A DNA stretch of 64,000 bases, from contig NZ_JACHNC010000001.1 in NCBI RefSeq assembly GCF_014205215.1, positions 2,237,001 to 2,301,000 of the forward strand, in the 5' to 3' direction. This DNA is from Actinoplanes lobatus. Its GTDB lineage: Bacteria > Actinomycetota > Actinomycetes > Mycobacteriales > Micromonosporaceae. Both the position numbers and the translations under genes were made by a program. Positions 17,647 through 27,693 of the stretch are shown in pieces (positions within the stretch are counted from its first letter, which is position 1; each line of letters begins with the position of its first letter). The notes beneath the pieces were generated by a model, which did not search any database, had not been told where the DNA came from, and worked only from the letters and a program-made list of their open reading frames with translations.

Positions 17647-18696
17647 TCACTCCTCGGATTGTTCACCGTCCCGAGGAGCGCCTTCCTCCTCCACACCGAT
17701 CATGCCGACGATCCGCTCAAGGTCGTCCACCGTGGCGAACTCGATCGTGATACGGCCCTTGTTTCGCCCGATGTCCACCTTCACCCGGGTGTCGAACCGA
17801 TCCGAGAGCCGCTCGGCCAGATCGTTCAACGCCGGCGCGTGCACCTTGGCCCGGCGCGCGGGAGCCGCCTTCTTCGCCGGCGCCTCGGAAGCCGTCAGCT
17901 GAACGATCTCCTCGGTCGCCCGGACCGAAAGCCCTTCCTGAACGATCCGCGTGGCCAGCTTCTCCTGGGCGTCACTGTCCTCCAGGCCGAGCAACGCTCG
18001 CGCATGCCCGGCGGAGAGAATCCCGGCCGCCACCCGGCGCTGTACCGGTGCCGGCAGGTTCATCAACCGAATCGTGTTGGAAATCTGTGGACGGCTACGG
18101 CCGATCCGGCGCGCGAGTTCCTCGTGCGTCGCGCCGAACTCCTCCAGCAGCTGCTGGTATGCGGCCGCCTCTTCCAACGGGTTCAGGTTCGCCCGGTGGA
18201 TGTTCTCGAGCAGGGCATCACGCAACATCGCGTCGTCAGGCGTATACCGGACGATCGCGGGAATCGTCTCCCTACCGACAGCCTGCGCGGCACGCCACCG
18301 CCGCTCGCCCATGACGAGCTCATACCGGCCGTCGCCGAGTTCACGGACCACGATCGGTTGGAGGAAGCCGACCTCCTGGATGGAGGTCTTCAGCTCCTCC
18401 AGCGCCTCCTCATCGAAGACGTGCCGCGGCTGCTTGGCGTTCGGCTCGATCGCGGACACCGGAAGTTCGGCGAAACGCGCGCCAGGGACCGGTGCGAGGT
18501 CACCGTCGACCGGGGCGGCCGGGGCAGGAACCGGCGGCGGGGTGACCGGTGTGGGCTGAACGGTCGGAGCAGCGGCCGACTCGACGACGACCGGCTCAGG
18601 AAGCGCCTCTACGGGAGCTGCCGCCTCCGCGACAGGAGCTGTGGGAATCAGCGCGCCCAGGCCGCGGCCCAAACCACCCCGTGGACGGTTCTTCAT
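17647..18696 (-). CDS. parB: Chromosome-partitioning protein ParB
   Basis: 349 residues from ATG 18696, following GGGAGG and overlapping the parA stop (ATGA). The N-terminus [18 protein letters not shown] is the ParA-contact peptide. An Ala/Pro-rich linker follows. The CTP-binding domain has LQPIVVRE and [12 protein letters not shown]. The parS-reading helix-turn-helix is [21 protein letters not shown]. The C-terminal dimer domain includes [23 protein letters not shown]. ParB loads at parS as a CTP-dependent clamp and spreads, so that ParA can move the origin. Eight perfect parS sites occur in this window. Confidence 0.96.
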   Translation of the reverse strand: MKNRPRGGLGRGLGALIPTAPVAEAAAPVEALPEPVVVESAAAPTVQPTPVTPPPVPAPAAPVDGDLAPVPGARFAELPVSAIEPNAKQPRHVFDEEALEELKTSIQEVGFLQPIVVRELGDGRYELVMGERRWRAAQAVGRETIPAIVRYTPDDAMLRDALLENIHRANLNPLEEAAAYQQLLEEFGATHEELARRIGRSRPQISNTIRLMNLPAPVQRRVAAGILSAGHARALLGLEDSDAQEKLATRIVQEGLSVRATEEIVQLTASEAPAKKAAPARRAKVHAPALNDLAERLSDRFDTRVKVDIGRNKGRITIEFATVDDLERIVGMIGVEEEGAPRDGEQSEE

Positions 18697-19853
18697 ACCG
18701 CGCCTCCCGTGTTGACCCCGCGCATCGCGATCTCCAAGGCCGCCTCGAAATAGCTGGTAGCCCCTCGTGATCCCGGATCGTAGGTCATCACCGACTGGCC
18801 GTAGCTGGGTGCCTCCGAAACACGCACGTTCCGGGGGATCACCGCGTTCAGCACTTTGGTACCAAAATGATTCCGTACATCCTGTTCCACCGCATCTGCC
18901 AGACGGGTACGCCGGTCGTACATCGTCAGCAAGATCGTAGAGACATCGAGGGTGGGATTCAGGTGCTGACGCACCAGGTTGATGTTGTTGATCAGCTGAT
19001 TGAGACCTTCCAGCGCGTAGTACTCGCACTGAATGGGAATCAGCACCTCCTGCGCAGCGCAGAGGGCATTTACGGTCAGCAGCCCGAGAGAAGGCGGGCA
19101 GTCGATGAAGACGTAATCGAACTTCTCGGGATGCCCCGCAATGGCCCGGGCCAGCCGGGACTCACGAGCCACCACCGAAACCAGCTCGATCTCGGCGCCG
19201 GCTAGGTCGATGGTGGCCGGCACACAGAAGAGGTTCGGGATGCCTTCGACCAGTTGCGCGACCTCGGCCAACGGCACGTTGTCGATCAGGCAGTCGTAGA
19301 CATCAGGTACGCCCGCGTGGTGCGGGACGTTCAGACCGGTCGAGGCATTGCCCTGGGGGTCGAGGTCCACTACCAGCACACGGTTACCGTGGAGCGCCAG
19401 CGCCACGGCCAGGTTGACCGTCGTGGTCGTCTTCCCGACGCCGCCCTTCTGGTTGGCGACGCAAATCACCCGCGGGTGGTCTGGGCGCGGCATGATGATC
19501 TCGCCGCTCGGGTTGAGGATCTGCACAGCTCGCAACGCTTCCATGGCTAGGGGCGGATCGTCCTCATCCGCTACCGGCGTTTCACGTGAAACATGCTCGG
19601 TGGACTGAACGGGCTCCCCTGAAGAAGGAGCGGCCGCCATCTGACGCCCCGACGACACGGACGCACGCCCTCGAGCCTCGTCCGAGGAGTGGCCTGGCAT
19701 CGGGGCTCCGTACTCGTACGCCGGTGGGGGCCCATAGGCGCTCGCCCGAGGCTGCGGAACGTCCTGTTCGCCCGCGCGCAGCCCGCCCACGTTCATTCCC
19801 GACGGCCTGTCGAGAGGCGACTCGGTTTCACGTGAAACACCGTACTCATGCAC
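18693..19853 (-). CDS. parA: Chromosome-partitioning ATPase ParA
   Basis: 386 residues with GTG start 19853. The deviant Walker A KGGVGKTT lies at about 136-143, [12 protein letters not shown] follows, and later [18 protein letters not shown]. About 125 residues precede the ATPase fold, Ala/Pro-rich and probably disordered. Two perfect parS sites lie inside this extension and are read as VSRET at about residues 6-10 and 88-92. An internal start (for example Met20) is possible, which would leave one parS in the leader. It overlaps parB by four bases and shares its transcript. Confidence 0.94.
   Translation of the reverse strand: MHEYGVSRETESPLDRPSGMNVGGLRAGEQDVPQPRASAYGPPPAYEYGAPMPGHSSDEARGRASVSSGRQMAAAPSSGEPVQSTEHVSRETPVADEDDPPLAMEALRAVQILNPSGEIIMPRPDHPRVICVANQKGGVGKTTTTVNLAVALALHGNRVLVVDLDPQGNASTGLNVPHHAGVPDVYDCLIDNVPLAEVAQLVEGIPNLFCVPATIDLAGAEIELVSVVARESRLARAIAGHPEKFDYVFIDCPPSLGLLTVNALCAAQEVLIPIQCEYYALEGLNQLINNINLVRQHLNPTLDVSTILLTMYDRRTRLADAVEQDVRNHFGTKVLNAVIPRNVRVSEAPSYGQSVMTYDPGSRGATSYFEAALEIAMRGVNTGGAV
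19579..19592. other. parS site inside parA
   Basis: Perfect GTTTCACGTGAAAC; on the minus strand it encodes VSRET at about ParA residues 88-92. Confidence 0.93.
19825..19838. other. parS site at the parA 5' end
   Basis: Perfect GTTTCACGTGAAAC, encoding VSRET at about ParA residues 6-10. It may also allow ParB to control the operon. Confidence 0.93.
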
Positions 19854-20106
19854 CGCTTCATCCCTGATGGCTAGGAAGGGGTTGACCGGCAGAACGTGCG
19901 CCCGGCAGGGGAGATCCGGTCCACACTATCGACATCCGGCCAGCCTACGGGTGTCGGGCATGTGTCGCCATGGTCCTAAGTTCCGATGAGTCGAGCACAA
20001 CGCTGCTCCATCGTCCGTCAGTAGCAACTCGAACACCATGACGCTCGGCACAGACATCCAGGCTTCACCCATTCATGCCGTCGGTCGAGCCAAACCCCAA
20101 AGATCA

Positions 20107-20555
20107 ACACCCCCACGGTGTACGCCCAAAGGCTCGCCACCATGACAAGTCTCTGCCGCCGGCCTTCCCAGGCCCCGCAGCCGCACGCCACGCGACGTAC
20201 CGCCAAGCCGAAACCGCGCCATGTGGCATACCTCCGAGCCACAACCACACCAGGCGGTTTCAGCCGAGCACCAATCACACCCCGCGGTGTGCTGCTGAAC
20301 ACCAATCACACCCCACGGTGCACTACTGCCGGAAAGCAACCACACCTAGCGGCATAGAGAGTGGCGGCGTCGAACCTCGGGCACCGCGCAACTGTCGCCG
20401 CCAAGTCAGACGGCACGGATCCGAGGTCCAGCCGCCCAAGAGCCGAGCCCAGCCGCCCAAGGGACTGGCGATGCGGACAGCTGTGTAACCGAACAAGCCG
20501 AGCCGCTCATGGCCGCCGAGACGCGTCCACGACACAGGATGCACCCGCGGTGCAT
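20107..20555. repeat. Recurring CACC...GGTG palindromes
   Basis: ACACC-N5-GGTGT at 20107-20121; CACACC-N4-GGTGTG at 20276-20291; CACACC-N4-GGTGCA at 20307-20322; ATGCACC-N3-GGTGCAT at 20539-20555; and a weaker one near 20247. The middle ones sit in imperfect repeats of about 31 bp beginning CCAATCACACC. They look like operator or structural sites of an unknown factor. Confidence 0.6.
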
Positions 20556-20785
20556 GGAAGATCCCGAAACCCCGCCAACGGCCGAATGAGGTCCATCCCC
20601 AGGCCGATGTAGTCACCTTCACGCACCACTTGCTCCAACTACCGAACGAACATGGGACCGGGACCAGAAAACCACAATCGGCAAACCGAACCGGCCGATG
20701 TCCACAGCGCGCCCCAGCCCCATCCAGGGACCTGTGGACGAACGTGCCAGACCCTTGCCAGGTCGTGGTCGAGAGAGCGTCCCCC

Positions 20786-20799
20786 GTTGCACGTGAAAC
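20786..20799. other. Degenerate parS site
   Basis: GTTGCACGTGAAAC differs from the perfect site at one base (T to G at position 4). ParB binding may be weakened. Confidence 0.5.
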
Positions 20800-20847
20800 A
20801 AGCGCCACCCGACAAACCGGCGAGCGAGCGCGCGACCCCCGTACCCC

Positions 20848-20888
20848 AAAAAGGATGGTCCCGGCCCGAAGGAGATCGGACCGGGACC
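20848..20888 (-). terminator. Terminator of the rpmH-to-rsmG transcript
   Basis: On the minus strand, the 8-bp stem GGTCCCGG/CCGGGACC (20881-20888 with 20857-20864) is followed by ATCCTTTTTGG, so it is a stem with a T-run, 17 bases past the rsmG stop. Confidence 0.82.
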
Positions 20889-20904
20889 GAAGGTCGCGGA
20901 ATGA

Positions 20905-21687
20905 CTAACCCCGGCGACCCCGCCGGGATGCGGACCCGCGGCTCGAACGAACCGGAGCGGCCTTCTTCCGGCCGGGCACCACATGTGCCTCCTTGACGAT
21001 CTCCACCACCGTCGTCGGAGGCTCGATCAGTCCGGTCCCGCAGAGGTGGATGACCGGCTTGCCACCACCGAGAGCAGCGATCGCCGCCCCGTGTTCAGCG
21101 ATCTCCTCGGCGGCGGACGAACCCTTCATCGCGAGGAGACGGCCACCGACGGCGGCGAGCGGCAGGCACCACCCGGAGAGCTTGTCGAGGGCGGCCACGG
21201 CCCGGGCGGTGACCACATCGGCTCCGGGCAGCGCGTCGACGATCTCCTCGGCCCGCCCGCGGAGCACGGTCACGTTGTCCAGGCCCAGGTCCTCGACGGT
21301 CTCGGTGAGGAACGCGGTCCGGCGGGCGAGCGGCTCGACCAGGGTGACCCGCAGGTCCGGCCGGGCGATCGCCAGCACCAGGCCGGGCAGCCCGGCACCG
21401 GAGCCCACATCGACCACGGTGGCGCCGGGTGCGATGAGCTGCGCCATGACACCGCAGTTGAGCAGATGCCGCTCCCACAGGCGGGGCGCCTCCCGCGGGC
21501 CGATCAGGCCCCGGACCACGCCTTCGGTGGCGAGCAGTTCGGTGTAGCGGGCGGCCAGCGCGAGCCGTTCACCGAAGACCTCGGCGGCAGTGGCAGGTGG
21601 GTGAAGGTCAGGCACCGGGAACGACGACGGCCCGGGCGTTTCGACGCCCGGGCCGGAGTCACCCGCGCCGTGGCGGGAGGTGGTCAC
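20905..21687 (-). CDS. rsmG: 16S rRNA (guanine-527-N7)-methyltransferase RsmG (GidB)
   Basis: 260 residues from GTG 21687, three bases after the jag stop; the longer frame upstream runs through jag. The SAM site is VVDVGSGAGLPGLVLAIARPD, preceded by LWERHLLNC and followed by VTLVEPLARRTAFL. The C-terminal tail KKAAPVRSSRGSASRRGRRG is very basic. It methylates G527 of 16S rRNA. The GTG follows a GGGAGG-type site inside the jag end, so the genes are co-transcribed. Confidence 0.94.
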   Translation of the reverse strand: MTTSRHGAGDSGPGVETPGPSSFPVPDLHPPATAAEVFGERLALAARYTELLATEGVVRGLIGPREAPRLWERHLLNCGVMAQLIAPGATVVDVGSGAGLPGLVLAIARPDLRVTLVEPLARRTAFLTETVEDLGLDNVTVLRGRAEEIVDALPGADVVTARAVAALDKLSGWCLPLAAVGGRLLAMKGSSAAEEIAEHGAAIAALGGGKPVIHLCGTGLIEPPTTVVEIVKEAHVVPGRKKAAPVRSSRGSASRRGRRG

Positions 21688-21689
21688 GA

Positions 21690-22256
21690 TCAGTCCGCCG
21701 CGCGCACCACGATGCGGCGGTTGGGCTCGACACCCTCGGACTCGCTCTGCACACCGGAGATCGCGTTGACCACGTCGTGGACGCACTTGCGCTCGAACGC
21801 CGACATGGCCTCCAGGCGGACCGGGTCGCCGTGCTCCTTGACCTTCTCGACGGCGTTGCGGGCGACGGCGGCGAGTTCCTTGCGCCGGGCGGCACGGTAG
21901 CCACCGATGTCGAGCAGCAGGCGGCTGGGCGAGCCGGTGGCCCGGAAGATGGCGAGGCGGGTCAGTTCCTGAAGGGCCTCGAGGGTGGCACCCCGCTGGC
22001 CGACCAGCGGCTGGAGACGGCCGCCGACCACCTCGACCATCGGCCGGCCCGCGGAGACGAGCTCGTCGATGTCGCCGTCGTAGTCGAGGATGTCCAGCAG
22101 ACCCTCGACGTAGTCGGCGGCGATCTCGCTCTGGCGGAACAGGTCGCTGTCCGAGGCGACAGTCTCCGACTTCTTGGCCTCTTCGGTGCCGGCCGGCTCG
22201 GCAGCGGTGGCTTCGGCTGACGAGTCGGCGGAAGGGGGAGTGCTGGTGTCGGTCAC
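21690..22256 (-). CDS. jag: Jag/KhpB-family RNA-binding protein (KH and R3H domains)
   Basis: 188 residues from GTG 22256, eight bases after GGAG; an ATG 21 bases upstream is also in frame. An acidic, Ala-rich N-terminus is followed by a KH-like domain (about residues 70-130, with LQPLVGQRGATLEALQELTRLA) and an R3H domain (about 130-188, ending GVEPNRRIVVRA). It binds RNA and is linked in other bacteria to cell elongation. It lies between yidC and rsmG, the standard order. Confidence 0.92.
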   Translation of the reverse strand: MTDTSTPPSADSSAEATAAEPAGTEEAKKSETVASDSDLFRQSEIAADYVEGLLDILDYDGDIDELVSAGRPMVEVVGGRLQPLVGQRGATLEALQELTRLAIFRATGSPSRLLLDIGGYRAARRKELAAVARNAVEKVKEHGDPVRLEAMSAFERKCVHDVVNAISGVQSESEGVEPNRRIVVRAAD

Positions 22257-22375
22257 GGTCTCATCTCCGTATGTCATTCGGGCCGGACCGAGGTCGGTCC
22301 GATGTTTCCCGCGCGCGGCGCGGGGAGGTCTCGAGGGGCGCGCTCAGGCCCTGCCGGGCGGGGCCTGAGCCGCGA

Positions 22376-23398
22376 TCATCCCTTGGGTTTGTTCGCCGGC
22401 CGGGCGCCCTTCTTGGGATTCACCGGTTTGGCGCCAGGCTTGGGAGCGAGTGCCTTGGTGTCGACCACCGGGCTCGCCGGCTCGGGCGCGCTCTTACGAC
22501 CGAACAACCCTCCGGTACGGGCGGGCTGCACCGGGTTCTTGTCACCGGAGCTCTTGGTACCGGTCGCCGGGCGGGCCGCCGAGCCACCCTTGCCGGACAT
22601 CTGCGGCGGCGGGAACTTACGAAGCACCCACTGCTGCTGGGCCAGCGTGAACAGGTTGTTGGTGACCCAGTAGATGACCACACCGATGGGGAAGAGCGAA
22701 CCGGAGATGAGCAGCGAGAACGGGATGCCGTAGAGCATCAGCCGCTGGATCATCAGCTGCTGCGGGTCCTCGGCCCAGCCGGTCTTGAGGATCATCTGGC
22801 GCTGCGTGAGGAACGTGGTGGCCATCATGACCAGGACCAGGATGCCGGCCACCACCTTGACGGTGGTGCTGTCCGCGCCGAGGACGGACAGCTCAGCGGC
22901 GGAGGAACCGAACTTGGCGCTGATCGGAGCGTTGAACAGGTGCGCGTGGGCGGCGCTGTTGAACTGATCGAGCGGCCAGCCGTACAGCTGCTTGTTCTCG
23001 TCCGAGATGTTCGGGTCCAGGTGCTGGAGCACGTGGAAGAGACCGAAGAAGACCGGGATCTGCAGGAACATCGGAAGGCAGCCCATGAGCGGGTTCGCCT
23101 TCTCCGTCCGGTACAGCTCCATCATTTCTTTCTGGAGCGTCTCGCGGTCACCCTTGTGCTTCTCCTGCAGCGCCTTGACCTTGGGCTGCAGCGCCTGCAT
23201 CGCACGCTGGCTCTTGATCTGCTTGACGAAGACCGGGAAGAGGATGACCCGCAGCGTCACCACCAGGCAGAAGATCGCCAGGATCCAGGCCCAGTTGGTG
23301 CCGATGACGCGCTCTTCAGGTATGCCGATCGCATCCCAGAAGGAATGCCAGCGCAGAAGAATCCACGAGATGGCGTAGTAGATCGGGTCGAGACTCAA
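22376..23398 (-). CDS. yidC: Membrane protein insertase YidC (OxaA)
   Basis: 340 residues. A first membrane segment (MSLDPIYYAISWILLRWHSFW region) and then TNWAWILAIFCLVVTLRVILFPVFVKQIKSQRAMQALQPK-type sequence lead into the conserved insertase core. Further segments include LPMFLQIPVFFGLFHVL and LMLYGIPFSLLISGSLFPIGVVIYWVTNNLFTL. The tail is Lys/Pro-rich and basic, likely ribosome-contacting. There is no large periplasmic domain, as expected for Gram-positives. It inserts membrane proteins alone or with SecYEG. Confidence 0.95.
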   Translation of the reverse strand: MSLDPIYYAISWILLRWHSFWDAIGIPEERVIGTNWAWILAIFCLVVTLRVILFPVFVKQIKSQRAMQALQPKVKALQEKHKGDRETLQKEMMELYRTEKANPLMGCLPMFLQIPVFFGLFHVLQHLDPNISDENKQLYGWPLDQFNSAAHAHLFNAPISAKFGSSAAELSVLGADSTTVKVVAGILVLVMMATTFLTQRQMILKTGWAEDPQQLMIQRLMLYGIPFSLLISGSLFPIGVVIYWVTNNLFTLAQQQWVLRKFPPPQMSGKGGSAARPATGTKSSGDKNPVQPARTGGLFGRKSAPEPASPVVDTKALAPKPGAKPVNPKKGARPANKPKG

Positions 23399-23399
23399 T

Positions 23400-23657
23400 C
23401 TAATCTCCAGTCACATCGGCAGAACGGTGACGGATCGGGTCAGGCACCGGGTCGTACCCGCCAGGGTGGAAGGGATGGCATCGGAGGAGCCGCCAGATCG
23501 CCAGGCCCGTACCCCGGATCGCGCCGTGACGCGCCAACGCCTCCAGGGCATAAGCGCTGCACGAGGGGTAGAACCGACAGCGGGCCGGCAGCACCGGACT
23601 CAAGTATCGACGGTACGCGACGACCGCTGCGGTCAGGACCCGGGCGGCCAGGGTCAT
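23400..23657 (-). CDS. yidD: Membrane protein insertion efficiency factor YidD
   Basis: 85 residues from ATG 23657, overlapping the rnpA stop by four bases (ATGA). The family core is present: [27 protein letters not shown], then [29 protein letters not shown]. Three cysteines are conserved. It is a small membrane-associated helper of YidC and ends one base before the yidC start. Confidence 0.94.
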   Translation of the reverse strand: MTLAARVLTAAVVAYRRYLSPVLPARCRFYPSCSAYALEALARHGAIRGTGLAIWRLLRCHPFHPGGYDPVPDPIRHRSADVTGD

Positions 23658-24010
23658 CGCGGCCGCCGGGGTCTGCGGGCGGCCGCGAGCGCACCTTCCA
23701 GGTCGGTGGCCAACGTGGCGTACATTGCCGCGGCGGCCGGTGGCAGTGCCCTGACGACCAGGGTCGCGCCCGAGGGAAGCTCGCTGAGCAGTGGCCGGAC
23801 CAGATGACGCAGTCGGCGGCGCACCCGGTTGCGGACGACCGCGTTGCCCACCGCTTTGGACACGACGAAGCCGGCGCGCGCCGTGGAGGCACACGCCGGC
23901 TCATCGATAAGCAGGTGAACGACCAGGGTGCCGCGACCAGCACGGCGGCCGCCGCGAATTGCTGCGGCGAAGTCCGCGCTACGCCGCAATCGTTGCGCTG
24001 CGGACAGCAC
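23654..24010 (-). CDS. rnpA: Ribonuclease P protein component
   Basis: 118 residues. The RNase P protein pattern [28 protein letters not shown] is at about residues 46-73. The basic RNR helix binds the RNA subunit, which trims tRNA 5' leaders. It lies between rpmH and yidD in the usual order. Confidence 0.95.
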   Translation of the reverse strand: MLSAAQRLRRSADFAAAIRGGRRAGRGTLVVHLLIDEPACASTARAGFVVSKAVGNAVVRNRVRRRLRHLVRPLLSELPSGATLVVRALPPAAAAMYATLATDLEGALAAARRPRRPR

Positions 24011-24046
24011 GACTACCTGGGCATTCCGACCGGACTAGCGGTCGGC

Positions 24047-24184
24047 TCAGGCCGACAGCTCGCCGCGGCCCTTGGCCCGGCGGGCCGACAGGATGGCACG
24101 GCCGGCGCGGGTGCGCATGCGCAGCCGGAAGCCGTGGGTCTTGGCACGCCGGCGGTTGTTCGGCTGGTAGGTGCGCTTGCTCAC
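24047..24184 (-). CDS. rpmH: 50S ribosomal protein L34
   Basis: 45 residues beginning at GTG 24184 with [19 protein letters not shown], the invariant L34 core, and ending in GRGELSA. It is divergent from dnaA, as in most bacteria. The longer frame upstream is not part of the protein. Confidence 0.97.
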   Translation of the reverse strand: MSKRTYQPNNRRRAKTHGFRLRMRTRAGRAILSARRAKGRGELSA

Positions 24185-24778
24185 GTCAAAACTCCGTCTT
24201 CGTACTACGACTCTGGGGGCATCATGCGCTGCAAGACGCCACTTTAGCAGAGTGCGGCGGAGCAACCGCCCAACCCTACGCAGGGCCCCCGGGGCGGTCA
24301 ACCATATCCTGGGTCGGCACGCCGACATGGCGGGCAGCGATCGCCTGGCAGGTCTTTCCGTGCACAAAGTGAATCTTTTCCCGCGCGCGTGCGGTGGATG
24401 GCCCGGACGGCGGTTGAAGTCCACCTGTCGCCGCTGTTAGCGTGCGCGGTTGCTGGTCTCATCCGGCCGTTCGCAGCCCGCGAAGCGGCGGCCAAAACCG
24501 GACAAGCAGGTGGATCGTTCGCCACGGTGAGCCTGTTTACCGCCCGCGCCAACTACAGGCTCCGGTAAATCTGCCGACCATCCGGCCGGGAGCGGCCACC
24601 GGCACTGACCCCGGTTGTGGATAACCTGTGGATAGCTGGTGGCGCCGTGCGTGTTCAGCACGTTAACTGTGCTGGGTTGGGGGACGCCGGCCGGTTGCCC
24701 GTCACGGGGCGCCGAAAGGCACAGGCGAAAGGCCGGACAAGGCCCACCGGGGTCGGTGGCGATGGGGGTGGCGCGTCG
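24185..24778. promoter_or_regulatory. rpmH-dnaA divergent regulatory region
   Basis: About 590 bp without a gene. It must hold the rpmH promoter and the dnaA promoter. Two DnaA boxes in tandem, TGTGGATAA (24616-24624) and TGTGGATAG (24627-24635), lie about 145 bases before the dnaA start and suit autoregulation of dnaA. Confidence 0.75.
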
Positions 24779-26617
24779 GTGGCCGAGCAGGTCGACCTGG
24801 GCAAGTTGTGGCGTGAGACGTTGGACGAGCTGTCCGACGAGATCGCGTCACGGCAGCAGCGCGCCTATCTACAGTTCACCCGGTTGCGGGCGATAGTCGA
24901 GGACACCGCCCTCCTATCGGTTCCGGACACGTACACCCGCGACATCATCGAGTCACGGCTGCGCCCGGCGATCACCGAGGCACTCAGCCGCCGGCTCAGC
25001 CGGCCCATACAGGTGGCGGTCACGGTCCGGCCCCCGGAGGACGGGTCCGGCATGCCGGGCACCGTCTACGGCACCCCGGCCGAGCCGTCCGCCGGTCCGA
25101 TGGTGGACCCGCAGCCGCGGCACTACGCCGAGAACGGACCCTTTCAGCCGGAGCTGCCGGGCTATCCGGGCTCGGCACGGATGCCCGAACCGCCGCCCTA
25201 CCAGGGACCTGCCTTCGGTCCGGCCGAGCACGCGCCGGAGCCGTACCCGACCGGGTCGGCGCAGCACTCCGCACCGCAGGCGCCGTTCCCCCGTGGGGTT
25301 CCAACCGCCCACGACGGCCAAGAGGCACTCTTCGCCGACCCGATGCCGCCGGTGTCGCCGCCGGTGAACCGGTCCCCGGTCGCGCCGCCGGCCGAGAAGG
25401 AACAGCCCAACGACGCGGTCGCGCACCGGATGGCGGCCGACGCCGCCCAGTTGCGGCAGAACGACCGGCCGATGCCCGGTCCGGACCGCCGCGACGACGT
25501 GCCGAGCCGGGCCGGCGACAACGGGCCGGGCCGTCCGCCGATCGACCTGCGGGGTCCCGGCACCACGCCGCGGCCCGGTGGGCAGGACGGCAACCGGCTC
25601 AACCCGAAGTACATGTTCGAGACGTTCGTCATCGGCTCGTCCAACCGGTTCGCGCACGCCGCGGCGGTCGCGGTCGCGGAGTCACCGGCGAAGGCGTACA
25701 ACCCGCTCTTCATCTACGGCAGCTCCGGGCTGGGCAAGACCCACCTCCTGCACGCGATCGGCCACTACGCCACCACCCTGGGACACGCGCGCTCGGTGCG
25801 CTACGTGTCGACCGAGGAGTTCACCAACGATTTCATCAACAGCCTGCGAGACGACAAGACGCAGGCGTTCCAGCGCCGTTACCGCGACGTCGACATCCTG
25901 CTGATCGACGACATCCAGTTCCTGGAGAACCGCGAACGGACGCAGGAGGAGTTCTTCCACACCTTCAACACGCTCCACAACGCCAACAAGCAGATCGTGA
26001 TCAGCTCGGACCGCTCGCCGCGCCAGCTGGCCACCCTCGAGGACCGGATGCGCACCCGCTTCGAGTGGGGCCTGCTGGCCGACATCCAGCCGCCCGACCT
26101 CGAAACGCGTATCGCGATCCTCCAGAAGAAGGCCGCGCAGGAGCGGATGTACGCCCCCGACGACGTGCTGGAGTTCATCGCGTCCCGGGTCTCCAACTCG
26201 ATCCGCGAGCTCGAGGGCGCCCTCATCCGGGTGACCGCGTTCGCCAGCCTCACCCGCTCGCCGGTGCAGCTCTCCCTGGCCGAGGAGGTGCTGCGCGACT
26301 TCATGCCGGACGGCGCCGGCCCGGAGATCACCGCCGACCAGATCATGGTGTCGACCGCCGACTACTTCGGCGTCTCCCTGGAGGACCTGCGCGGGCACTC
26401 GCGCAGCCGGGTGCTGGTCAACGCCCGGCAGGTGGCCATGTACCTCTGCCGGGAACTGACCGATCTCTCGCTGCCCCGCATCGGGCAGGCGTTCGGCGGC
26501 CGCGACCACACCACGGTGATGCACGCCGACCGCAAGATCCGCCAGCACATGGCCGAGCGCCGGTCGCTCTACAACCAGATCGCCGAGCTGACCAACAGGA
26601 TCAAACAGAACACCTGA
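24779..26617 (+). CDS. dnaA: Chromosomal replication initiator protein DnaA
   Basis: 612 residues from GTG 24779 ([11 protein letters not shown]), which follows GGGGGTG; an upstream in-frame start would add 54 atypical residues. Domain I is about 1-85. Domain II is a long Pro-rich linker (about 90-270), as in other actinomycetes. The AAA+ domain III has Walker A G314-SSGLGKT and [24 protein letters not shown]. Domain IV has [21 protein letters not shown] and the DnaA signature [14 protein letters not shown]. It binds the boxes in the following oriC and melts DNA; ATP binding is visible from the motifs. Confidence 0.97.
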   Translation: MAEQVDLGKLWRETLDELSDEIASRQQRAYLQFTRLRAIVEDTALLSVPDTYTRDIIESRLRPAITEALSRRLSRPIQVAVTVRPPEDGSGMPGTVYGTPAEPSAGPMVDPQPRHYAENGPFQPELPGYPGSARMPEPPPYQGPAFGPAEHAPEPYPTGSAQHSAPQAPFPRGVPTAHDGQEALFADPMPPVSPPVNRSPVAPPAEKEQPNDAVAHRMAADAAQLRQNDRPMPGPDRRDDVPSRAGDNGPGRPPIDLRGPGTTPRPGGQDGNRLNPKYMFETFVIGSSNRFAHAAAVAVAESPAKAYNPLFIYGSSGLGKTHLLHAIGHYATTLGHARSVRYVSTEEFTNDFINSLRDDKTQAFQRRYRDVDILLIDDIQFLENRERTQEEFFHTFNTLHNANKQIVISSDRSPRQLATLEDRMRTRFEWGLLADIQPPDLETRIAILQKKAAQERMYAPDDVLEFIASRVSNSIRELEGALIRVTAFASLTRSPVQLSLAEEVLRDFMPDGAGPEITADQIMVSTADYFGVSLEDLRGHSRSRVLVNARQVAMYLCRELTDLSLPRIGQAFGGRDHTTVMHADRKIRQHMAERRSLYNQIAELTNRIKQNT

Positions 26618-26819
26618 GGGGTACGGCCTACGCGCGCTCGACCGCACCACGCGGCCGGCGCCTCGCGATGCCCGGCAAGCTGCCGGGGCACGCCCTCACG
26701 CACCCGCCGGGCGGTGCTGCCCACTCGCCCCGTGACCCCACCACGCCCTCGCACGGGACGGTGTGGATTCGTCGTACCCGATGGATCTTTGTCTGAGCCG
26801 GACCGGCTCGCTCACCGGG

Positions 26820-27560
26820 ACCGTCACGGGTTATCCCCAGCCCCATCGGGCTGTGCGGGCCTCAAAAGGCAGTTACCCACAGGGTCGCACAGAATGTGCG
26901 ACGCATAACGCACAGCCTCTGAGCTGCTGTTTCTCTACTTACCCACAGTTTTCCGCGAGTTCTGCACGGGGTTTTCCACAAGTTATACCCAGATCATTAG
27001 TGAAACCTGAAGACATTGAAGCCAATGACTGTCTTCTCGCGAGGGCGCTGAAGGACGAGTTGTCAACGTCGCGACGTGCCAGTTTCGTGCCAACGTTATC
27101 CACACTCATCCACAGGCATCCACAGGCTGGCTCCCCAGGCGGTGGATAACTCCTGACACCTCAATCCACAGAAGTGGACAACTCCTGTGGAAATCGATGT
27201 GGACAGTCACGAACAGTAGTTGTTGATCTCACAGGCTGTGGACGCCTGTGGATTACCTGTTGAAGGTTCTGGGGACAACGTGTCGGTAGCGTCCCCGCGT
27301 TATGCACAGGGCGGGGGATAAACCCGGTGGATAACCTGGGGATAGCCTGGGGACAGCGGTGGACAACTCCCGCTGAGTCGGCGACTGTGGACAACGACCC
27401 GGGTTTATACCCCGGTTACCCACATGTGAATCACCGGTGGATAACCCCGTCACCAGCACAAACGTCGGTTATCCACAGAATCCACAGCACCTATGAAGAC
27501 GATGAAGTTATCTCTTCTAAGAAAACAAAAACCAATCATCAGCGTTGTGGAAGGTGTGGA
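26820..27560. other. Chromosomal replication origin oriC
   Basis: Between dnaA and dnaN. Perfect boxes TTATCCACA lie at 27096-27104 and 27469-27477. Near-matches include 26831 (TTATCCCCA), 26873 and 26939 (TTACCCACA), 26972, 27106 and 27116 (TCATCCACA, GCATCCACA), and reversed GGTGGATAA at 27141, 27326 and 27436. Boxes occur in both directions. A patch rich in A/T at about 27490-27540 (CTATGAAGACGATGAAGTTA and following AAAACAAAAACC) next to the last box is the likely unwinding element. Confidence 0.93.
27491..27540. promoter_or_regulatory. Likely DNA-unwinding element of oriC
   Basis: Fifty bases of markedly low GC in a high-GC genome, directly after a perfect DnaA box (27469-27477) and about 150 bases before dnaN. 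Confidence 0.55.
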
Positions 27561-27693
27561 TGGGCTGGTTCCGGCTCGCCACGTCTCGGGCTCGACTGCA
27601 CAGCACCGGGGTCGGGCACACGGGGATACCGCCGGAGCCATAGAGTTCAGTGGGGTCCAAGCCCCCTGTATGAGGACGCATCGCGGAGGAAGC

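Larger units (their letters stand above)
19854..20904. other. Spacer between parA and rsmG
   Basis: About 1 kb with no gene I can support. It carries the parAB promoter on its left side, a set of CACC/GGTG palindromes (20107-20555), one degenerate parS (20786) and the rsmG terminator (20848-20888). Confidence 0.6.

Noticed and set aside
22271..24247. 658-codon plus-strand frame opposite yidC, yidD, rnpA and rpmH
   Set aside because: It is the antisense shadow of four well-supported genes.
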